A DNA stretch of 64,000 nt, taken from a virus. The position numbers and the translations under genes are program-made. Below the pieces are notes generated by a model. It was not told the origin of the DNA and did not search any database. It worked only from the letters and a program-made list of their open reading frames with translations. Below are positions 53,251-60,500 of the stretch, in pieces. Position 1 is the first letter of the stretch, and each line of letters begins with the position of its first letter. The stretch lies in IMG/VR virus record IMGVR_UViG_3300010885_016083, positions 1-64,000 of that record. One strand, 5' to 3'.

Positions 53251-53258
53251 TATTTATA
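53251..53258 (+). promoter_or_regulatory. TATTTATA box before neck gene
   Basis: An exact TATTTATA starts 28 nt before the ATG at 53279. It lies between the capsid terminator and the neck gene, which strengthens the case that the box is a promoter. Confidence 0.58.
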
Positions 53259-53278
53259 TAAAACTACATTGTAATTAA

Positions 53279-54442
53279 ATGGCAAATAAACCTATATGGC
53301 CAGGGTCTAGCTCATTCTATACTGGAAGTACTCCATTTGGATTTTACGATTCCGATTCTTCTTTCCAATCAGACGCTAATAAAGTAGCTGTATTCTGTGC
53401 AAGAAAGCTTGGCTATCCTATTATGGAGGTTGAGCTCCAAGATATTAACTTCTTTTCTTGTTTTGAAGAAGCAGTAACTACCTACGGTAATGAAGTTTAT
53501 CTAATGAAAATTAGAGATAACTATTTAAGTCTTGAAGGTTCTCTTACCGGCTCAGCATTAAATAACACAGTAGTAAACCCTGGGTTAGCTAATCTTATAG
53601 CTATAGCTGACAATTACGGCCAGCAAATAGGTGTAGGAGGGTACGTTGAATGGCGTTCGGGGTCGGTTGAACTAGAAGCACGTAAACAAGTTTATGACCT
53701 TAATGCTTGGGCATCATCTTCTGCTTCATTACAGCCTGGTGATTCAATAAGAATACAAAGGGTATTCTACCAACAGACACCTGCTATAGTTCGTTACTTT
53801 GACCCTTATTTAGGCTCAGGTTACAACTACCAAGGCTTAATGGAAACGTTTGGATGGGGTTCTTATTCTCCTGCAGTATCTTATATGATGTTCCCTTTAT
53901 ATTGGGACATCCAAAGAATACAGGCGATTGAGATGTCTGACCAAGTTAGACGTTCACAATTCTCTTTTGAGTTAACAGATAATAAATTAAAAGTATTCCC
54001 TATACCAGGAGACGCTGTAGGGCATATGTGGTTTGAATATACAACAGAATTCGATGCAAGAAATCCAGCAAACGGCCCGTACTCTGGGTCAAGAAATTTG
54101 GTCACGAATGTTAGTAATGTACCGTACGCTAATCCTACATACAGTCAAATTAATTCTCCGGGGAGATATTGGATATTTGAGTACACTTCTGCTTTAGATA
54201 AAGAAGCTTTAGCTTATATAAGAGGTAAATACTCTATTATTCCTGTACCGGGAGATGAGACGACTTTAAATCAAGCTGACTTATTGACGGATGCAAGAGC
54301 AGAAAAAGCTTCTCTGCTAGAAAAATTAAGAGGAGATTTGGATCAAACTACAAGACAAAGCCAGTTAGAAAGAAAACAGGCAGAGAATATAGCTATGAAA
54401 TCTACTTTAGATAACATACCATTAATGATTTACATAGGATAA
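53279..54442 (+). CDS. gp13: Neck protein, gp13-like
   Basis: 387 residues. Opens KPIWPGSSSFYTGSTPFGFY, then FCARKLGYPIMEVELQDINF FSCFEEAVTTYG (about 39-70), a pattern of head-completion proteins in T4-like environmental phages. The middle includes YFDPYLGSGYNYQGLMETFG and PLYWDIQRIQAIEMSDQVRR. The C-terminus is a charged helix ending NIPLMIYIG. In T4, gp13 and gp14 seal the packaged head for tail joining; order here (gp23, this gene, next, gp15) supports the neck role. Assignment to gp13 rather than gp14 is by order. Confidence 0.68.
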   Translation: MANKPIWPGSSSFYTGSTPFGFYDSDSSFQSDANKVAVFCARKLGYPIMEVELQDINFFSCFEEAVTTYGNEVYLMKIRDNYLSLEGSLTGSALNNTVVNPGLANLIAIADNYGQQIGVGGYVEWRSGSVELEARKQVYDLNAWASSSASLQPGDSIRIQRVFYQQTPAIVRYFDPYLGSGYNYQGLMETFGWGSYSPAVSYMMFPLYWDIQRIQAIEMSDQVRRSQFSFELTDNKLKVFPIPGDAVGHMWFEYTTEFDARNPANGPYSGSRNLVTNVSNVPYANPTYSQINSPGRYWIFEYTSALDKEALAYIRGKYSIIPVPGDETTLNQADLLTDARAEKASLLEKLRGDLDQTTRQSQLERKQAENIAMKSTLDNIPLMIYIG

Positions 54443-54443
54443 G

Positions 54444-54947
54444 ATGTCATTATTTGGATACGGTTCAGATGTTTCTACATTTAAAACTATCTCAAGAGAG
54501 TTAGTACAAGATGTTATTAGTCAGCAAATAGGTTACTACAAGCTTAACTTAGATGATTCTACTATTAATTTTTACGGAGAGTCTTTAAGTAAAAATTATA
54601 TTGGACCTGTACTCCTTTTTTGTCTTATAGAAAGAGGTGATTTTAATGTAGGAGTAGATGATTTAACTGTTGACACAACTCGAGAGGTAGTATTTAGGAT
54701 AGCTACAGATGACATTGTAGCAGCTAATATAGTACCGGAAATCGGTGATGTAGTTATGTACAACGAATTATATTACCAAGTAGATAACGTTAACGCTAAT
54801 CAGTTAATAATGGGTAAAGACGCTGACTACTCATACTCACAAGGAATGCAAAAATTTCGTAGTAATGATAGCTACTCATATACATTGACTACTCATTATA
54901 CAAGAGGAGAAAAAATAGGAATAACCCAAACTATACCGGATGCCTAA
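54444..54947 (+). CDS. gp14: Neck protein, gp14-like
   Basis: 167 residues. Features FKTISRELVQDVISQQIGYY, YGESLSKNYIGPVLLFCLIE and IGDVVMYNELYYQVDNVNAN, a short beta-rich protein similar in outline to head-to-tail connector proteins (gp14 has 256 residues in T4, so this one is shorter). It starts one base after the previous gene and overlaps the next by 8 bases, forming a neck operon. The gp14 call is partly positional. Confidence 0.58.
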   Translation: MSLFGYGSDVSTFKTISRELVQDVISQQIGYYKLNLDDSTINFYGESLSKNYIGPVLLFCLIERGDFNVGVDDLTVDTTREVVFRIATDDIVAANIVPEIGDVVMYNELYYQVDNVNANQLIMGKDADYSYSQGMQKFRSNDSYSYTLTTHYTRGEKIGITQTIPDA

Positions 54948-56220
54948 TACATATCGACCAAGGCCTGAGAATCGTAGAGAATTTATGGATAAGTTAGTTA
55001 CTCCATACGATCCTACTATGGGGAACCCTAACCAGGTATACTCTGAAGAAATTAAACCTGGTCAAGCCGAATTCAATAGATCTTTAGAGATCTCAATGAA
55101 AGGAGATGATACAGTAAGTATAGCTGTGGGTCTTGAGGATATGGATCAAGCCATATCTTTTTATTTCCATAATGTACTAAAGCTATCAGTCTTTCAAAAT
55201 AATAGAAAGAGATTAGTACCTGTAGTATACAGCTCACCGGAGAAATGGAAATCTATACAAGCAGATGGCTTTCTTAGAGACTCATCAGGTAAAATACAAG
55301 CACCGTTAATTACTTTTAGAAGAGATAATCTTGAACCTAATCGTTCGTTAGGTAATAAATTAGACGGAAATCAAATACATAATTTTATTTTATTTGAGAA
55401 GAAGTATAATAAGAGAAACTTCTACGATAACTTTAATATATTAACTAATTCAAAACCTTCTAAAGAGTTTATAGTAGCGTTTCCTCCTGATTATGTTACA
55501 TTAACATATACAGTAGTAATGTTTACAGACTTTGTAGAGCAAATGAATCAGTTAATAGAATCTATAAATTTTGCTTCTAATTCTTATTGGGGAGATCCTT
55601 CAAAATTTCAATTTAAAGCTAGAATAGATTCTTTCCCTACATCTGTATTACTAGAAGCGGGCTCAGATAGGACGTTAAGGAGTACATTTCAAATAGTATT
55701 AAACGGATATATTATTCCCGATAGTATAAACAGAGATATGGCTAATGCTAAGAAAGCATTTGGTACAGCTCAGATACAGTTTGGATTAGAGACATCTACT
55801 TCTAGTGAAATGTTTACTGTACAGCAGTTACAAGGAACAGCTAGATCACTTAACGGTGTTCAAGTTAATGACTCAGTTAATATAAGTAATATATCAAACA
55901 CCTTTACTATTGATCCTGCTGACCTAGATTATCTAGGTGTATCTAAAGCAAAGACAGCCACAGTAAATTCTGGGACTACTGCTACCTTTAGTAATACTTA
56001 TATCTTACAACCTACAGGAGGCTCAGGATTACCGCCTACTACTAAGGATAACTTTAGTTTTTACGCTAACGGTATAACAATCCCAGGAAAAGATATAGTT
56101 AGCTTTGTTGAAGTCGGTTCGAATGTAGTTTTAACAGTCAATTCTGCAACATTAGGCTACTTATTAACTAATAGCGATGGAACAACAAAAGAAATTATAG
56201 GAGTAGGAAAATTCGGCTAA
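54940..56220 (+). CDS. gp15: Tail sheath terminator/stabiliser, gp15-like with C-terminal extension
   Basis: 426 residues (T4 gp15 has 272). Residues about 45-215 carry the gp15-like core: DMDQAISFYFHNVLKLSVFQ, NNRKRLVPVVYSSPEKWKSI, DSSGKIQAPLITFRRDNLE, then YVTLTYTVVMFTDFVEQMNQ. gp15 caps the tube and sheath so that the tail can bind the neck. Residues about 275-426 are an extra beta-rich domain not in T4 (DYLGVSKAKTATVNSGTTAT ... VLTVNSATLGYLL), perhaps a whisker or collar decoration. Confidence 0.72.
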   Translation: MPNTYRPRPENRREFMDKLVTPYDPTMGNPNQVYSEEIKPGQAEFNRSLEISMKGDDTVSIAVGLEDMDQAISFYFHNVLKLSVFQNNRKRLVPVVYSSPEKWKSIQADGFLRDSSGKIQAPLITFRRDNLEPNRSLGNKLDGNQIHNFILFEKKYNKRNFYDNFNILTNSKPSKEFIVAFPPDYVTLTYTVVMFTDFVEQMNQLIESINFASNSYWGDPSKFQFKARIDSFPTSVLLEAGSDRTLRSTFQIVLNGYIIPDSINRDMANAKKAFGTAQIQFGLETSTSSEMFTVQQLQGTARSLNGVQVNDSVNISNISNTFTIDPADLDYLGVSKAKTATVNSGTTATFSNTYILQPTGGSGLPPTTKDNFSFYANGITIPGKDIVSFVEVGSNVVLTVNSATLGYLLTNSDGTTKEIIGVGKFG

Positions 56221-56221
56221 C

Positions 56222-56443
56222 ATGGCAAGAGTTACATTAGATCAAATAGAAGTACCTTTAAGAGTATCTGGCAGTCAACTAATAGCTACTGGTAGCTTTG
56301 TTGTCTCTGGGTCTGCCACAATCTTACAGACGAACCCTAGTACTCCTTCATTAAGAGTTTCTGGTTCATTCTACGTTACGGATTCACCTAATGTAGAATC
56401 TGGTTCTTATAATGGCAATCCTGTTGACGGAGGTAGTTTTTAA
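56222..56443 (+). CDS. Small Ser/Gly-rich structural protein
   Basis: A 73-residue protein starting one base after the gp15-like stop. The sequence is short beta strands with SGS turns (LRVSGSQLIATGSFVVSGSA, LRVSGSFYVTDSPN), like single units of the fibre proteins further downstream. Possibly a fibre-associated or decoration peptide. Confidence 0.5.
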   Translation: MARVTLDQIEVPLRVSGSQLIATGSFVVSGSATILQTNPSTPSLRVSGSFYVTDSPNVESGSYNGNPVDGGSF

Positions 56444-56452
56444 TTCTGAGTT

Positions 56453-57142
56453 ATGGCACTACATATAATTAATTCCAGCGGTTCAGGTAGCTTATCTTTC
56501 GTTAATGTTTTAAATAGTGGTGGTATATCGTTTAATCTTTCTGGTTCTTCTCAACCGGTACCAACACCAACTGCTACTACTACAGCTACACAAACCGCAA
56601 CGCAAACTCCAACGTCTACTCCTACATTAACACAGACGCCTACTAATAGCAGTACTGCAACACCAACGTTAACTTCTACCCCTACTAATAGCAGTACTGC
56701 AACACCAACGTTAACTTCTACCCCTACACCTACTAACACCCCTACCGCATCTAATATACCAGCCCCTGCTGCTGCTTTAGTATTTGATCTAGATGCCGCT
56801 AACTATTCGGCAATGCCTACTAATGGTTCTACAATTGCCGGTACAGGTGCCTATACTATTACAATGACAAATACCAGTACTAGTATGGCGTGGAATTCGG
56901 CAAATGGTGGAGTATTTAGAAAATCATCAACAGGTACATCCGATATGTTTTATGGTGGACCTAATTATTCATCCGGAACTCAAGCTTATACGGTATTTAT
57001 GGCATACAAATGGGATGGTGTAACGGGGGGTAGGTTGCTAAATGCTAACTCATTATCGACTGATTTCTTAATGGGTATATGGGCATCGGGTACAACTCGT
57101 ATGAATATTGCATTTAATGGTTCATTTGTTGGTGCTAATTAA
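56453..57142 (+). CDS. LamG-like fibre protein with Thr-rich stalk (interrupted)
   Basis: 229 residues to an in-frame TAA. Residues 1-35 are a beta-rich head, about 36-100 a Thr-Pro stalk (TPTATTTATQTATQTPTSTP and repeats), and from about 105 a LamG/concanavalin-type domain begins (AALVFDLDAANYSAMPTNGS, AYTVFMAYKWDGVTGGRLLN). The reading frame continues after the TAA with the missing half of that domain (see next entry). The domain class often binds glycans. It shares the stalk type with the genes at 18441 and 20671. Confidence 0.65.
   Translation: MALHIINSSGSGSLSFVNVLNSGGISFNLSGSSQPVPTPTATTTATQTATQTPTSTPTLTQTPTNSSTATPTLTSTPTNSSTATPTLTSTPTPTNTPTASNIPAPAAALVFDLDAANYSAMPTNGSTIAGTGAYTITMTNTSTSMAWNSANGGVFRKSSTGTSDMFYGGPNYSSGTQAYTVFMAYKWDGVTGGRLLNANSLSTDFLMGIWASGTTRMNIAFNGSFVGAN
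56642..56725 (+). repeat. 42-nt perfect tandem repeat in stalk
   Basis: Two identical 42-nt units (56642-56683 and 56684-56725) encode TNSSTATPTLTSTP twice. Perfect identity points to a recent duplication within the Thr-rich stalk. Confidence 0.9.
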
Positions 57143-57436
57143 ACTACCGCTACTGCTACTTGGCGCTTTATATGGCTTACCGACGATGGATTAAATACAA
57201 CTAATAGTTCAAAAGCGTATATTGCTACCAATACTGCACCTACTACAACAAATGGGACTCGTACAGGAAGTGGTGGATTTAATGGTTTAAGATTATTTGG
57301 TAGATTTAATACTTCTACTACAAGTATTGAACCTGTGACTAGAGATGTAGGATTTGTAAAAGTATATAGCGGAGTATTAACATTAGCGGAAATACAAGCA
57401 TTACACGCAACCTACAAAATAAGATTCGGGTATTAA
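57143..57436 (+). pseudogene. In-frame continuation of LamG fibre protein after TAA
   Basis: The same frame stays open for 97 more codons after the TAA at 57140-57142: TTATATWRFIWLTDDGLNTT, then GGFNGLRLFGRFNTSTTSIE, DVGFVKVYSGVLTLAEIQAL, ending FGY and TAA at 57434-57436. These are the closing strands and the typical C-terminal helix of LamG-like domains (VYSGVLTLAEIQ). The intact protein would have 327 residues. Confidence 0.68.
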
Positions 57437-57482
57437 TTTACAAACCGACATCATAGGGAATATATAAAAGAGGTAAATTGTA

Positions 57483-57489
57483 TATTTAT
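57483..57489 (+). promoter_or_regulatory. TATTTAT box upstream of long tail fibre
   Basis: The box starts 66 nt before the fibre ATG at 57549, within a 112-base gap. An ATG at 57492 gives only MSR before a stop, so the leader seems untranslated. Confidence 0.4.
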
Positions 57490-57548
57490 TAATGTCTAGA
57501 TAGACACGAATACGACTGGATACATATCTTTAAAAAGTTACCATTGCT

Positions 57549-60500
57549 ATGGCAGTAAAAATAGAACTAAAACGTAGTTCTGTACCTGGAAAAGTACCAA
57601 GTGTTGGCGATTTAGCTCAAGGAGAGTTAGCAATAAACACCTATGACGCAAAAGTCTACTTAAAAAAGGTACAAGGAACATCAGAATCAATCGTTGCATT
57701 AGCAAGTACTGACAGCAGTGGCTCAGTAGTATCTGCTTCTTATGCAGCTTATGCCAGTCAAGCTGGTTCTGCAGCTACTGCCACATCCGCATCGTATTCT
57801 AACAATTCAACCTCAGCATCTTTTGCTAACTATGCTACAACAGCATCGTATTCGTTAAACATACCTGCTACATCTAGCTATGCCTTAGCTGCTCTATCAG
57901 CATCGTATGCTAATACAGCTTCTTATGCGTTAAACGTACCTACGACTGCTAGTTATGCTTTGAATGCATTAACTGCATCTAACGCTTTAACAGCATCTTC
58001 TGCAGATAACTTTATAATCAGAAACGTATTAACTGGTTCTGATGCATTATTTACAGGAACAATTACTGCTCAAAAAATTGTAGCACAAATTGTATCTTCA
58101 TCTACAGTATACAGTAGCGGTTCTAATATATTCGGTAACAAACTTACCGATATACAGCAATTTACTGGCTCAGTAGGTATAACAGGTAGTTTAACAGTAA
58201 ATAATCAATCTGTTATTACGGCTAATCAGACAGGAAGTATGTCTGTAGCAACTGCTAGCTTTGCTCAAACAGCTAGCTACGTTGTTAATGCTCTAACAGC
58301 TTCTTACGTACAGAATGCTATTTCTGCTTCTCAAGCTGCTAATGCTTATACAGCATCATTTGTAAGTGGTTCTAATGTAAAAGGAACTGTTAGTTCTTCT
58401 TATACGGCATCTATAGCCGATAATGCTTATACTGCCTCTTATGTAGTAAATGCATTGACAGCTAGTTATGTTGTTAATGCTCTGACTGCATCTTATGTCG
58501 TTACCGCTATTTCTTCATCATATGTAAGTGGAAGTAATGTTAAGGGTACTGTTAGTAGTTCATTTACTTCTTCTTTAGCAGATACAGCTACAACAGCATC
58601 GTTTTCTAGCTTTGCCCTTACAGCATCATATGCTCTAAACGTACCTGTTACAGCTTCCTTTGCAATATCTGCATCTTATGTAAGTGGTTCCAATGTAAAA
58701 GGCACTGTTAGTAGCTCATTTACAGCCTCACTATCTGATACTGCTACTACTGCATCGTTTTCTAGCTTTGCTCTTACTGCATCTTATGCTTTAAACATAC
58801 CTGCTACTGCTTCTTCTGCAGTTACAGCAAGTTATGTAAGCGGTTCTAACGTTAAAGGTACAGTTAGTAGTTCTTATACTGCTTCTATTGCGGATAATGC
58901 TTATACTGCTTCTTACGTAAGTGGTTCTAATGTAAAAGGAGCAGTAAGCAGTTCATTCACTGCATCATTAGCTGATACAGCCACTTCTGCATCCTATGCT
59001 AGCGTAGCTACCTCAGCTTCTTATTCTAATACAGCTTTATCTTCTTCTTTTGCTACTACTGCAGCTACAGCATCTTATGTTACTGCTTCTGCTATAGTAG
59101 GGTTAGAGGTAACAAGAATAGCTTCTGGAAGCGTAACAGCATCAGTAGATCCAGCTTACGGCCTGAAAGTAAATTCAAACAGCCAGTTTACCGGTAGTGC
59201 TACCTTTACAGGTTCATTAATAGTATCAGGTACTACTAATTTAGTAGGCTCTACTGGAACTACGTTAATGACTATGAATGCCGACACAATGGTATTCACA
59301 GGATCATATATTTCTACGGGTTCTATTGAAAATACTGGAAGTATAAATGTATTAGGTACAGTTAGAGCTACTTCTTTCACTGGAAGCTTATTAGGAACTG
59401 CATCTTATGCAGATTTTGCCACTACAGCATCATATGCTTTAAATATACCTGCTACAGCTTCATCAGCTGTAACTGCTAGCTACGTTAGTGGTTCTAATGT
59501 ATTTGGTACGGTTAGTTCTTCGTTTACAGCCTCTTTAGCAGACAGAGCTACATCTGCTTCTTATGCTAGCAATACAACATCGGCTTCTTACGCTAATGTA
59601 GCTACAACAGCATCATATGCATTGAATGCATTAACAGCATCTAATGCACTAACAGCATCTAGTGCTGATAACCTATTGGTTAGGAATAATCTCTCTGGTT
59701 CTAACGCATTATTTACTGGTAACATTACCGCTCAATCAATTAACGTACAAATCGTTAGTTCTTCTATAATTTACAGCAGCGGTTCTAACAAATTTGGTAA
59801 CAGTTTATCAGACGTACAGCAATTAACCGGCTCAGTTGGCATAACTGGAAGCTTGACGGTAAATGGAATACCGGTTGTATTGGAAAACCAGACAGGAAGT
59901 ATGTCGGTTGCTTCTGCTAGCTATGCCCAAACTGCTAGTTATGTAGTAAACGCTTTAACTGCTTCTTACGTACAAAATGCAATATCTGCATCACAAGCAG
60001 CTAATTCTTACACAGCAAGCTACGTAGTAAATGCCCTTACAGCTTCTTACGTTGTTAACGCTTTAACTGCTTCTTATGTACAGAATGCTATAAGTGCTTC
60101 TTTAGCTGCTACTGCTAGTTATGTTGTCAACGCTTTAACGGCATCCTATGTACAGAATGCAATAAGTGCATCTCAAGCTGCTAATGCATATACAGCTAGT
60201 TATGTAGCTAATGCACAAACAGCATCATATGTAGTTAACGCTCTTACAGCTTCATACGTTGTAAATTCAATTTCTGCATCATACATAAGCGGTTCTAACG
60301 TAAAAGGAACAGTAAGTAGTTCTTACACTGCTTCTTTAGCAGATACAGCAACTAGTGCATCGTTTTCAGCTTTTGCTCTTACTGCTTCTTATGTATTGGG
60401 GCAGTCTGCTACAGCTTCTCTAGCAATAACTGCTAGCTATGTTAGCGGTTCTAATGTAAAAGGAACGGTTAGCTCTTCTTATACTGCATCTATTGCAGAT

